Source: Agroathelia rolfsii (lineage: Eukaryota > Basidiomycota > Agaricomycetes > Amylocorticiales > Amylocorticiaceae). Taken from it: a stretch of DNA of 64,000 nucleotides. The notes under the pieces were generated by a model. The model was not told where the DNA came from and ran no database searches. It saw only the letters and a program-made list of their open reading frames with translations. Position numbers and translations under genes: made by a program. How positions within the stretch are numbered: the stretch's first letter is position 1; the number at the start of each line of letters is the position of its first letter. Below, in pieces: positions 34,978 through 46,726 of this stretch. Where the stretch lies: positions 2,294,001 to 2,358,000 of the forward strand of contig JABRWF010000007.1 in NCBI GenBank assembly GCA_018343915.1, given 5' to 3'.

Positions 34978-35957
34978 TCATTGATAAATGAAATTATACC
35001 TGAGTTAGGAGGAATGTAGTCAGCCAAAATTTACAAATTCCCATTGCAGAAGATGTGGAAGCTAAACTAACCGTGACAGTAGATGTGGGATCGCGCTTAG
35101 CTGAGGCCCATAACTGTTTCATTATGGGTTAGCCTAGACCAAAGCCATATTTCGAGAGGAATGAAAACATACCGAGCGGCGTTATCATAGAGTTCAAAAA
35201 GAGGAATAGCAAGTAATTTCATGTTTTTGGGAACAGCAAGCACTTCTATCGGGGCGCGGATGGTTAGGTACGCACAAAAAGTAGGGAGACAACGAATTAA
35301 CTTTTCTCGGGCATTTGGACAAGGAAAAGTTTCTTGCATTCTTTTGGTTTTGTGATATGTGCCGGAACAAAGGGATACTAAGGGCATATGAGCTGAGCAC
35401 ACAAAGCTTGAAAAATATGAAGGTACCATGAATGTTTCGAAGTTTGGTCTGAACCATTGTGCAAGACAATCACCAATCTCCCAATCATTGTCAATTCCAT
35501 GGGACGCGTTGAATTGCCTTGACTCATGAGGAGGAGCTAAGCGATCATCGAGTAGTCTTTTCAGACCACTTATTTCATCCTCTCCAGGCTTCAAATAATC
35601 ACCAGGCCTGTAACAATCACGCATAAGAATCGAGAAAATACTAGGCATGGTATAAATCGTGAGGAATAGCTTAGGTACAGTTTGAAGAATGCATTCGCAA
35701 TCTGAAGCATCAAAATATGCGGATGACCATGGTCATGTACAACAAGAATGCCTTCAACTGTGCGGCGCATGCCATAATCCTCATAGTTGTTCTGGAGACG
35801 CTGAAGGCGAGCGGAGACAGAAGGATCTTCTTCTGGCTGAGCCTCCTTAGTGCTGAACGTGAAGTTTGAAAGCGGATATCTGGCAAAATTTCCATTAGAA
35901 TGGCGACGAAGGACAGATAGTAAAGAGCTCTGACAATGATATTGTGTTGTTAGACAT
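34978..35957 (-). CDS. NUDT21: cleavage factor Im 25-kDa subunit (NUDT21/CPSF5-like)
   Basis: Seven exons (35957-35935, 35879-35679, 35607-35427, 35377-35302, 35245-35173, 35113-35072, 34999-34978) give 205 residues. After a short MSNNTISL leader comes YPLSNFTFSTKEAQPEEDP. Then follow RLQNNYEDYGMRRTVEGILV, FFKLPGDYLKPGEDEISGLK, LFLVQMPEKK and a C-terminus with ARYGPQLSAIPHLLSRYNF. This is the Nudix-fold subunit of cleavage factor I, which binds UGUA signals in pre-mRNA and guides poly(A) site choice. It is non-hydrolytic in the family. The start choice rests on a 54-nt first intron with a GTCAGA donor. It shares a short divergent promoter with RAB18. Confidence 0.95.
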
Positions 35958-36138
35958 AATCGCAAGTATCACTGGCAGTGAATTTGGTCGGAAACCAGGG
36001 GTGTACCAGTGCCAGCGCGTTCTCTGTGACAGCGTGAATGCGTGACGTGACAAGACATGCGTTGCGTGACGTCAAAGGGCGTTTATAGCCTTGTTGCTCC
36101 TGCCCGGTTTCCTTAACACTGAATCACATTTTACGATC
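35958..36138. promoter_or_regulatory. compact bidirectional promoter with CRE palindrome
   Basis: Only 181 bases separate the divergent CFIm25 and RAB18 start codons. It contains a perfect TGACGTCA palindrome at 36067-36074 and a related TGACGTGA at 36043-36050. These are binding sites of CREB/ATF-type bZIP factors. Joint control of both genes is inference. Confidence 0.55.
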
Positions 36139-37047
36139 ATGGCGTCCAACGAGAGAAGCACCCTACCTCCAATCAATGTCAAGCTGCTGCTTATAGGAAA
36201 CTCTTCTGTCGGGAAATCTTCTCTCTTATTACGCTTCTCTGATGAACAATGGCTGCCTGAAGACGAGACTAGCGCAACTATCGGTGTGGATTTCCGTGTT
36301 CGCAATTATTATGGGATCTCAATGCAACCATGTACTTATGCTTATGTCAATTATTTAGGTTCACAAAATGACTGTTAAAGGAAAGAAAGTTAAGCTCAGC
36401 ATCTGGGTATATTGCATTTGTCCCTCTTTGAGCGTGATGGCCACTGAGACTAAACAGGATACCGCCGGACAAGAGCGATTCCGAACAATTACGTCTTCGT
36501 ACTATCGAGGCGCTCAAGGAATTATTTTGGGTATGCTAGTTACAATCTCCAGTCTGCAATATCTAACAGAGCTATGGTCAGTATATGATGTATCCAATCG
36601 CGAATCATTTGATGCTCTTCCAAGATGGTACTCAGAGCTAGAGACGTATGTATCGCCATCCGTCGTTAAGATAGTTGTCGGAAACAAGGTCGACAAGGCT
36701 AGTCTTCTCCACATCAAGTATATATTGGTTCACTTGTATTTACTGATACCTTTATTCACGTATAGGAATTCTCGCGTCAAGTGCCTACCCCTACAGGGCG
36801 CGCTTTCGCAGAGCGCATGAACTCTCTTTTCATTGAGGCATCTGCCAAAACCAGTGTCGGTGTTAAAGATGCTTTCCAGGAAGTCGTGGAACGCATTCTT
36901 GACACGCCTGAACTTTGGGCTCCTGCCCCGGGAGCCACAAATAATCGGACAGCTGGTCAGACCGCCAATGCTTCAAACAGTACAATGCCCGGTAGCGTTA
37001 ATTTAGACGAGGGAAACACTACAAGTGCTGGTGGGTGTGCATGCTAA
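36139..37047 (+). CDS. RAB18: Rab GTPase, RAB18-like
   Basis: Five exons (36139-36297, 36359-36406, 36458-36530, 36582-36697, 36766-37047) give 225 residues. G-box motifs are the P-loop [30 protein letters not shown] and EASAK. The C-terminus GGCAC is a double-cysteine signal for geranylgeranylation. The effector region and overall likeness point to Rab18, linked to ER-lipid droplet and secretory membranes. After NKVDK the family runs directly into the next helix, which requires a donor AAG|GC at 36698, a GC-AG intron. A GT donor further on would add about ten residues. Confidence 0.93.
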
Positions 37048-37582
37048 GGGCTTATCTAATATCTTAGAAATCGGTCCATTTTCACATGGCTGCTGGTTAT
37101 CATAACGACATACTTACGATGATGACAATACTCGATTCCAAATACCCAAATCATTTATGTAGTAGTGTATCTTACGTATTTTCTTTCTAAAGAGGCTGTT
37201 TGTGGATTCTATTTCTTGTCACAATTATACATGGCTTTAGCATGGCTCCTAAAACTGATTTGATGTAAGAAATCCCTACTGAATTGTGAGTTAAGGCATG
37301 CCCCATTACTTACAATTCAGTTTTTGCTTTTTGGTACTTTCTTACACGACCCTATCTTGAACCGAGAATGAGGCTCATTGTTAATAAGATCATCACATTC
37401 AACAATAAATTATCGCTTCTGGCAGAATTATATGATAAATTAGATTGTATGTGCCAATCATGGTATTCCAATCGTAAGAGCAGGTTACAGTAATACAAGG
37501 ATGAAGAAAGCGAAATACTGTCCACCGACAACGTCCATCCAGATTCAAATATAAGATAAAAAAAACTTTGTTTATAGGTTTT
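37048..37582. other. intergenic between convergent genes, with a hairpin
   Basis: 535 bases, AT-rich. It holds the 3-prime flanks of RAB18 and of the DUF6533 gene and the inverted repeat at 37278-37321. Confidence 0.5.
37278..37321. repeat. inverted repeat, 10-bp perfect arms
   Basis: ACTGAATTGT at 37278-37287 and its reverse complement at 37312-37321, with partial pairing continuing inward. It lies about 230 bases beyond the RAB18 stop. Confidence 0.75.
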
Positions 37583-39461
37583 TCAGTACCCAATGCCAGT
37601 GTGCCGAGTGTCTGCATCCACGTGCGCCGGGATGGGTGGGTGAGATGCTGATGGGCCGTCCAGGCGAAATGCAGCAGACATCGGCGTAGTAAGAGGGGTG
37701 CTTGAGGTACTCGAGAAAGATCCAATTAACGGAGCATGGGTTGGGCTCTGGGGACCCGGGAGGGCCTCTAGGAGATACGAGTCGTCAGTAAGCATGAGAC
37801 CACGGGTACGATTGGAGTCATTGTGTTTGCGAATATTGATGACTATGCGACAAGCTAGAGCAGCATGCAACACGCGATGCATATCTGGCAAGAGGTTCAT
37901 CACAATCGACTTTTTGAGAAAGAGCGAAAAATCATCAGCGAAGCAAGAGAAAGATGAATAGCGACATTGGACCTACACGAGAAGTGCGGCTAATGCCAAC
38001 TTGAATTGCGGAGAACGCTGTCCCATCTTTAGGCTAAGGATCAACCCATTTGAAAAAAGTGAAGGCGCACCAAATAAGAAAAGATAGTATAACAGGCCTG
38101 CGAAAAATCTTCATAAGTGATTTTGCCATATGAATATGACTGTATTGATCCATACCATCTTGGAAAACGATCTCTGATACCTTTTTGCTCCTTTCGCGAG
38201 AACTTCTTATGGTCATAGACGACCATCTGCTCCTATTAGCGGCATTGATTGTGCGCTGTGTCTTATCTTAATTCATTTGGAAGTCAAGGAGAGGCTGTTT
38301 CAATTTCCTTTTTTCGATTGCGTGGATGGTGAAAACAGAGAAACACTCACAAAATGAATACGCCTTGATGCACATCAAAATAGCAAGGCCTGGCCGCAGT
38401 GATCGCAATGAAGTTAACACAAGCAATAATGACAGGCTCGGATCCAATACAAACCAGTGTCATAAACCATTAGTAAGACGAAGACAATCCAGAGAATAGG
38501 GGGAGCCTTGGGGCACAAATATTTGAACTGCAAATCAAATGGGAATGAATGGAGGAGCATACTCCAGGATTATAACTAATAAAGCAAGCATTCAAGATAA
38601 TAACTGTATGAACCAATGAGTGTGCGGAGATAATAAGTGTTCAAGAGATTTTCACATACAGTCGTCAAAAGATTTCTGGAACAAGTACATGAGGTAGAGC
38701 ATAGGTGTCCAGACCAACACGAAGAAAATGGGTAGACCGATCGTGACTTTCTTGTCTCTACCCCATACTGCCCAAGTTCGCACCGAAAGGAGTACTTTCA
38801 AATGACGTGTTAGTTCAAGTGCATGCATATCCTTGATTGGGTTTTGATATACTTTCTGTAAGGGCAGTACCAAAAAAAAATACCCCTGGAAGTAAATGTG
38901 TCCAATTTCGCTTCATTTTGAAGAAAGAGGGCAATAAACTCACAGCCATCAGCATGATACAATGCTGCGCACACCATAGACGAGTGCAGTGTGAAAATCT
39001 TGGCTGCGTTTGGGTAGTCACAGTACGTACATCAGCCAGACCAGCCTAAAGTTATGCTGCCAGTAGCTCTGACCTGATAGTAAAAGCACTTTGAAAATAT
39101 GAGATGATTGATTAAACACTAACAAGACTGTATTTCCTCTCACCGCTGTCCAGGAAAGGCGTATACCTTGATACCAAGTACAAAAACTTGATAATGCTCC
39201 ACCTAGATTTCCATATGTACTCGATTTCGTCGTCTAGTGTCAATATGTACTCGTAAACCTGTCAATCCGTGTTTGAACATCATTTGTCAAGCACAAGTTC
39301 TCGTGTAACTGACAAGGAGAGCTGCTGTGGCCCCTATTTGTATAATTCATGTTTTCACTTATGAGGTTAGTAAATGTTGATAGATTGTACTCACAATGAA
39401 AATCGACGGTCAAGCGATAATCAAAGTAGTTCAGTATCGTCTCTTCGCTTTGAGAGGCCAT
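37583..39461 (-). CDS. DUF6533-type multi-pass membrane protein
   Basis: The first six exons are firm in phase: 39461-39395, 39333-39314, 39258-39144, 39003-38944, 38885-38853, 38794-38660. Further exons follow down to a last exon ending at 37583. The N-terminus reads YFDYRLTVDFHWATAALLVY, then EYILTLDDEIEYIWKSRWS and KFLYLVSRYTPFLD, the DUF6533 signature found in many basidiomycetes. Later come a helix with FGTALTEILLSVRTWAVWGRD, another with LLMVYDTGLAILM, FQDGLLYYLFLFG, and a polar C-terminal tail from HRVLHAALACRIVINIRKH. About six or seven helices are expected. No function is known for the family. Exons 7-10 of my model are less certain, and exon 2 is only 20 nt. Confidence 0.8.
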
Positions 39462-40678
39462 GTCGTGGGTTATTGATTCTGTTAGAAGGGGTCAATAACA
39501 ACCTGGCGACCATGCGACGATGGATGCAGGCAAGTCGTCGTAAGCGACGAGGGTACGTAAGACCGGACGATTGATATGCCGACCTTTTTGTCCATTTGTC
39601 CATTTGGCCATCGTCAAATGTTAACTTCGCTAAGGCATGCCAGAAGCAAGTGATCACTCTACCAGAATGATCTGGAGCCTAAAAGAGAAGCCCGAGTGCA
39701 TATATGTATTATCCAATCAGTGCCGTCAATTGAATACTCTTCAGCAGCTTGGATAGTCTTGGTGTTCTGCCTTAAGGTTCTCATGAGCACATGTCTGCGG
39801 CGTTGCCACGAACGCCACTTGATCTTTAAAACGGTTATATAAATCCGCATTAGGTACTTCGTACCTAGGTCATCCCCAATAGGCTGATCAATCTGGAATG
39901 AGGGTCCGAGTTTGACGAGTCAAGTAGAATTTGATACTAGTCGGCTTATTTCTATGAAGGATAGACGACAGTGACATTTCCGAACTGGAACTATAAGGTG
40001 ATCATACAAATTATCGTATTGCTGTATTTTCTCACCACCGAATCATCGGCTTTACTTGAGATTCCTAGTCCGCAATTTTCATTTATCACCAAAGCTGTTC
40101 ACTGTGATCAGTAGCGGACCAGCTACACCGTGATAAACTAGGATGAAATAGGCTTATATTTCAATCAAAATGCGATTGGTTTATATATAGCCATTAAGAA
40201 GCAAATCAGAAGCAAGATAACACCGACCTATAGCGGATAAGATAATATCGGGTTAAAGGCATGTCTGTATTCTGCCTCGCAGAGGGTCGGTTTGTGAGCG
40301 CACAAAGAAATAATACAAATGATTCTCCATCTTCGAACAAGTACATGTAATCGATTTACCATATCATCGATAGTAGCATATTCGTGACGTGGCCAAAGAA
40401 ACTTTTGATCATGGGGCGCGCATGCGTCCGAATGGGTATACTATATATCCTCCACGCTCTAGATAAAGCTAGATGAGAAGATGCGCCCCTGAAGTGTAGC
40501 TTAGCGAGCCTAAGAGTATCTCACTCATCTGAGAAATTAGCGATGGAGAGCATCGCAAAAGCCAGGCCAGAAGACAAGATTTTTCCTGCGGTGGTTGCAT
40601 TCAGTGCGGATCTATATTCTCGAATTGAGACATATAAACTAATAGGATAAATGAATCCATCTAGGCAATGATGTCTTC
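39462..40678. other. gene-poor stretch, no gene recognised
   Basis: 1.2 kb, AT-rich, between divergent genes. No frame or repeat could be supported. Confidence 0.45.
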
Positions 40679-41544
40679 ATGCCACTACTTCAAGCTAACG
40701 AGGCTAAAATCAGAGTTCCCAAAAAGACCTTTAAATTCGGACCGCTAGATAGGAACAATGTAAGCTAAAGCTCTTCTTACATAGGTTCTGATGATAAGAA
40801 TCAAATACCACTCAGTTGGATATATACTATCCACCGAGCACTTCTGGAGAGGGAAAGATACCTCTTCTATTTTTTATTTATGGTGGCGGTCTTGCGAAAG
40901 GCGAAAGAAATAGTACCGAATGGCCGCTGATCTACGATAACGTGGGGGCATTCTTTGCTTCGAGGGGATTCTTAACCATCATACCTGATTATCGACTCGT
41001 ACCTCCCGCCACTTATCCTCAACCGGCTCGGGATATCCTCGACGCCATGAATTGGGTGACCGCAAGCGTTGACGATGTTCAAGCTGGTTCCGAGCATACT
41101 ATTGATACAGAGTCTATTTTCTTCATTGGCCATTCTGCGGGATGTACACATATAACTACAATGATTCTGGAGGAAGGCCTACAACGACACATAGAGAAAT
41201 CGGCACGAATCAAGGGGCTCGTCCTCGTCGGTGGAGCTTTTCATTTTCGTGGTGGAGCTATCCCACCGAGCATCGCAGAATCGTATTATGGAAGTATGGA
41301 GCAAACATCTATAAAGGAGCCCATTGCCCTCTTGAGGTCCGCAAATGAGGCTGCTCTCGAAGTGTTGCCTAATATACTACTCGTGGAATCCGAAGATGAC
41401 ACGGAGACTATTAAACAGGTTGGCGACGATTTCCATATGATGCTTTTGGGACGTCTGCACAAGCCTGTGGAGAAGTGGGTTGCAAGGGGGCACAACCATA
41501 TAAGCGTTTTCGCCGCCTTATCTAGTGGAGAGGGTGAAGAATGA
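40679..41544 (+). CDS. alpha/beta hydrolase, esterase/lipase-like
   Basis: Two exons (40679-40759 and 40816-41544) give 269 residues. The first exon supplies the leader MPLLQANEAKIRVPKKTFKF, joined to LDIYYPPSTSGEG. The oxyanion loop is FIYGGGLAKG and the nucleophile elbow is FIGHSAGC with Ser near residue 140. VESEDD is a candidate catalytic acid region and GHNHIS holds the likely His near residue 258. The plan matches the serine carboxylesterase/lipase group with a GGG oxyanion motif. The natural substrate is unknown. No signal peptide is visible, suggesting a cytosolic enzyme. Confidence 0.85.
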
Positions 41545-42155
41545 GCTGATATGGCTGTGGATTGGCTAAACGAGAGAAAGTAGCGACCATATATGTACAT
41601 GTATAATGTCATAGTATGCAGTGGACTCAGACTGGGAGTTGTGTAATAGGACGCTTGATCAGATATGTTATCTGAAGAGTACATTTGCTGGGACATTAGA
41701 ACTGAAACTGATATTATATTTATTACTTGAGACCTAAGGTGTTAGAATGGGCAATCCATGCCTCGATGGGAGTGACGGAGTCACAGTCACGTGGAGCGTG
41801 ACTGTAGTATGTAGCTACGGACTTTTGTAGTAGTTACTTCATTCGTTTGTCCGCGTACCGCGTCCAAGTACAAGGACAAGCGTAATGCTATCTAGCTTTT
41901 GAATTATTACTGGCTGGCTCGCTTTTTCTCACATAAGGTTATTGCAATGACGCACTTGAGTTAGTAAGCACGTATTCAAAATATTCGTCGGTAGCGTAGT
42001 GTGGCAACACTTGAAGTTAACGCCACTACTGTCTGTGGCTAAAAGTCGCTCAAAGACACCGGTGTGACTACCAGTGCCACTGCCAGTGTTCACTTCAACT
42101 TCAGGTTTCTCGCCGACGCAACTGGAGGGTATTCATACTCAGCACCCTGTTCCAC
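41545..42155. other. intergenic stretch upstream of the RhoGEF gene
   Basis: 0.6 kb with an inverted repeat at 41783-41805. No coding frame. Confidence 0.5.
41783..41805. repeat. perfect 9-bp inverted repeat, 5-base spacer
   Basis: ACAGTCACG, spacer TGGAG, CGTGACTGT. It lies about 350 bases upstream of the RhoGEF start and could be a dimeric factor site or a small hairpin. Confidence 0.75.
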
Positions 42156-45100
42156 ATGTCTCATTTACGCTCAAATACTCGCTCAAAGAGCAATCTCAAG
42201 CCTTCGATTGCATATGTTACCGCTTCTAGTGCTACAGCACCGTCACTGCGTTCATCAACAATGACTTCTCCGCAAATGTTCCTACCACCTTCTCACTATG
42301 CTGCAGCTGTCGCACCATGGGGGGAGCACACAAGCGAAAGTAGTTTTGACTACAACACTGCCTTATCCATCCAGAAAGGGAGACAACAAGCACAGAGGCC
42401 TCAAGCCGTCAAGCCTGCCGCGGATGTTAATCCACTATCACTCAGGAAGAATAGTCGTTCCCGTTCTCGCACAGTTTCTGGACGTCTCGAACCTGATAAG
42501 GGATCCGACTATGATCAGAAGCAAAGCCGAAAAAGCCACCTCCCTAACCTCGAGGCCTTGTTGCTTCCATCTCTCAGAGATACTGTTGATCGGATGACTA
42601 GACCCCATGACAAGCAATTACAGAGTTCCCTCACTGACTCGACAAGTCACCTTGAATCCGATACTTCATATAATTCACGCTTTACTGAAGCATCAGCACC
42701 ATCTGCTTCAATGATCCCGCGCGTCTCAGCTATAGAGCGTCCTGACTTTTCTGATATAACTCATCACTCTCAATGTGTAACCAAGAAAAAATCTTCTATG
42801 AAGTCAGTTTCCCGCTCCTCAACACCATTTTCAACCTCGCGGGATAGAGCTGCAAATGACGAAGATGTACCTCAAGCAAGTTATGCATCTAAGCAAGTTG
42901 GTCCAGAGCTCGCGAGCAATCGGACATATTCCAACAGTGCCAGAGTTCGTGTAGGTTATACTGATGAATTTTGAACACATACTAAGTTGTCGTAGGCTAA
43001 CAGGATCATGTACCCCAAGAGTCGTACGCGGTCCGTTACAGATCCTGGAAGCACGGTCGCTTCTCAACCAGCGGAAACGATATCACAGACGCTGATGACT
43101 CCTCAGCCCCGGCCCGTTTCTCGTTTTCGCCAACCTAATACGCCCTCCAGAATTCCGAAGCGTGGCATCGCGAGCGACTCGTTGGATGTAGATCGCGACA
43201 CACATTATAGGCTTGGGCAGTTGATCGTAACCAACGCCTCTATCGTACCCTCTTCCAGTTCAGAAAGCGAGACAGAGGTTCAATCTCCTAGATACACCAC
43301 TAATCATACAGCCTATTCGAGAGCATCTTTCTCTTTTCATAACCAGCCACATCTCTCGGAGGGTTTAGGTCAGGGCCCTCAGAGGGACTACACAGGGCCA
43401 AATGATTCTTGGTCGATGCCCCCTGACAACAGCGATAAGAGAGTGAAAACACCACAAGTGTCTCCGATCCGGAATGAAGATAGTCAGGAAGCAATTATTG
43501 CCGTCAAACAACCCACCGATACCACCCAAGATCCTGATACATCTCGGACTACAAACGAAATCCAGATACAGGAACGGCGTCGTACGGCTCTCCTAGGTAT
43601 CTTCGATGGCATTGACTTCACAGCTGCGACGACGGCAACCAGCATGATGGCTACTGACTCCGAAAAGTCTTTGAATCAGTACCAGGAGATTGCTGACTTA
43701 GGTTTAGCTCTCAGCAACTCCGACGATGCTAACACTGCCACTGAGCATTCTATACAGTACTTGGATAATAATGATCCCGAAGATCGTGTACCAAGATCTC
43801 AAAACGTCTCAGGCCTTCGAAGTGACAGTACTACACTCAAGCCGTCGAACCGCCGCTTCCTTCGCAAAAGACTCTCCCATCAAGATCTTACCTTGCCACA
43901 GCCTCTATCTACATCCAACTCTCCGATGCCAACTGATTCATTCGTTCAAACTCACATTGCGAATACTGGGAGACTAGAGTCTTGTTCAAGGAACTCTCTT
44001 ACTCGTGATTATACCAGCAGTGCTGGAACCATTACATCCGATACTGTAACTTTGGTTGATGAATCCTTGTCTTTAGCTGCTCGAGAACGTCTGGCTCTCG
44101 GTATACCTCCTTCTGCTTCTGATGACATCTCTGGTGGATCTAGTAGCTTTGGGCTCTCACAGGCTGACAGTAATCTCTCCACGATGAGCTTTGGAAACTC
44201 TCAAGAACATGCTGTTGATTTGAGTCAAGGTGCCGAGGCACTATTTCGCAAGATTAGTCTTCACAAGCTCCAAGGTTCTAGTCAAAACAGAGTGCTTAAT
44301 AGACATAGCATTCCTCTACGTGCTCTATCTCCTTCGGTCTCATTTTCTTCAAATCTGTCTTCTGCTCCTTCAGTTTATGACGAAGACATCGATGATGCTT
44401 ACGATTCTCGAGCTGATTTCAGACGAGAAGTACAAAGAAACTTCGAGATGCCTGAGCCTTCTCAATCTAGGTTTACTGTACCTAATGCTTCAGTGGCTTC
44501 AAAAGTTGAACACGAGGATCCCCGGAACTCACTGAGGCACTGCCCCTCTGGTCCATACTCCATTCATGCGCAAAAACGCTCCGAAAACTCCGCTGGAACA
44601 CTAGACTCCGATCAAACATCCGAAATGTTTTCGACAACATCGAGGCGGTTTGCGCGACAATACATGACAGAGACCCACGATGTCCAACACCGACGCTCCA
44701 AGTCTAAATCAGCGGTTCCTCCTTATCACGATACCGTCACTAGCACTTCCCAAGATGATTTGGAAGAAAATCAAAATCCATCTTCATCTTTAAGACCATC
44801 GCCAATCAACGACGACATGAAGAATCGCCCGACCTTCACGCGCGGAGGTACATGGGCGTCAATGCTATCACCAAGGGAACTCGATCATATTCTTCAGAAA
44901 TATGGACAACAAGAAGTCGAACGTCAAGAAGTGATCGTTGATTTCATCGAATCAGAAGAAGCATTTATTAACAAGTTTCAAGTTATTATTCGCCTCTTTA
45001 TTCAACCTCTACGTGTTCGTGGACGAAAGGCGTGGATTGAGGGCATTCCGCCGGATATCTGTCGACTCTTCGACTGGTTGGAAGACATTGTAAACTTACA

Positions 45101-46568
45101 TACTCAGCTGCTATCTACCCTTCGAACGATTCAAAAGGAACAATTTCCCGTTATCCTGAACTTTTCTGAGCTTCTGAGAATTTTTGTCCCGAGACTGGAG
45201 GTTTATCAACCCTACTTGGCAAGAGTCGATGCTGTGGCTAATAGTCTTAGCGCCCTACTCGAGAAAAATGACGACTTCGCTACATTCGTGAGACTTCAAG
45301 AAACTCAAAGTGATGACTGTAAATGGCGTCTTTTAGACGTCCTGTCCGAACCGCTTGACAGGTTAGCGATACTGACAGATTACTTTGAGGTACAAATCGA
45401 TGTTCTTAGTGTCGCTTTCTCTGATGTACTGACATCTAGTCCCTAGAAAATCGTCAATCTTACGAACAAGTCTCACTCTGACTACCTTGCGGCTTTTTCG
45501 CTACTCCATTCTACACGTACGATCCTTCGGGTCATGGGAGAGGTAAAGTTCCGCGAGGACGACTATGACATTCTCAAAGATATCGCCTCTCGTCTCTATG
45601 GTCTTCCTGACACTACATCGCTGGTTTGTCGCGAGCGCAAGCTACTCGTTCAAGGAGTTTTATACGACAACGATCCTATCCCTCCTAAACAGCAAAGCAG
45701 TCTATCCATCCCACCTTTGCTGCACACTGATACTCGGGATCAACGCACTTCCAAGCTTTTCACGGCCATCAACGAATGGGACCTCCAAAGACAAGCCTCT
45801 TTGAAGTCCAACGCATCCAGTGGGATTTCATTCCGGACGTGCGAAAGTTCCAACACCCTTGCGCTCGGAAGAAAACCCTCAACCCCATCTGCCATGAGCT
45901 CCCGATCGAAGAGGCGGGATGTTCAAGTCTTTATCTTCATTGATCTAGTCTTATTAACTACGCTTGATGCTCATGAAGACAGTGCGTCACCGGTCACGTG
46001 GTCGCTATTACCAGAGATTGGACTGTCCCGCTTGTTAGGAGTAAAAGAAGAAACGACAGAAGCTGGTACGCATGTCTCTGTGCGAGTTACTGTCTTTTTC
46101 TAACCCAAAATATTAATAGGAACTAGGTTTACTCTTGACCTTCTCCCAATGAACGCAACGGAGCTACAGCACGGCATACTCTCAGAAAATGCTCGTGTTT
46201 CTTCTATCCATCTCTGCACCACGGACGCAGTCTCTCACGCGGCCGAGAGTACCTACCCGAAAAAAGAGGAATGGCTTTCTGCATTTCAGAAATGCTTCGA
46301 GTTCACTCTGCGCTCGTTGTCCTTCCCATCACATTCCGGGGGCTACCTCGCCCATGGCCCGAACGTCGACCTCGAGATGGACACGCAAGAATATGTCAGG
46401 GCGCTCCTCGGGTCCGGGCTTCCCATTCCCAAGAGCCCATCCGCGCAGATACAAGATGCGAGCGCGGGGAGCGCAAAGTCACGCGACAAGGAGCGCGAAG
46501 AGCGAGGGTGGTGGTCTTTGAGATTCCAACAGGTTCTACGGGAAATGCAACGGTATAATCATATTTGA
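42156..46568 (+). CDS. Rho-type guanine nucleotide exchange factor (DH-PH)
   Basis: Four exons (42156-42950, 42996-45389, 45447-46065, 46120-46568) give 1418 residues. The first 880 or so residues are Ser/Thr-rich and disordered. A DH domain begins near residue 905 (RQEVIVDFIESEEAFINKFQ) and runs to about 1100 with LLDVLSEPLDRLAILTDYFE and SDYLAAFSLLHSTRTI. A PH-like region follows at about 1150-1370 (RDVQVFIFIDLVLLTTLD, WSLLPEIGLSRLLGV, EEWLSAFQKCFEFTL). Such proteins load GTP on Rho/Cdc42/Rac GTPases and control polarity and the actin cytoskeleton. The target GTPase is not readable. An alternative splice near 46553 could extend the C-terminus. It converges with the SulP gene, 158 bases between stops. 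Confidence 0.88.
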
Positions 46569-46726
46569 TTTTCTTCACATCCCACTAGTACTTCACGAGA
46601 GTTTTGTTGTCTCAATAATGTTGAACTTTTTTTTTTTTTTTTGCGTTGGATGTGATTATAATGAAATATTTGCGTGGGCAATGTCTAAAGGGGTATGCAA
46701 ACTAATGTCCATTCCGTACTTTTCAT

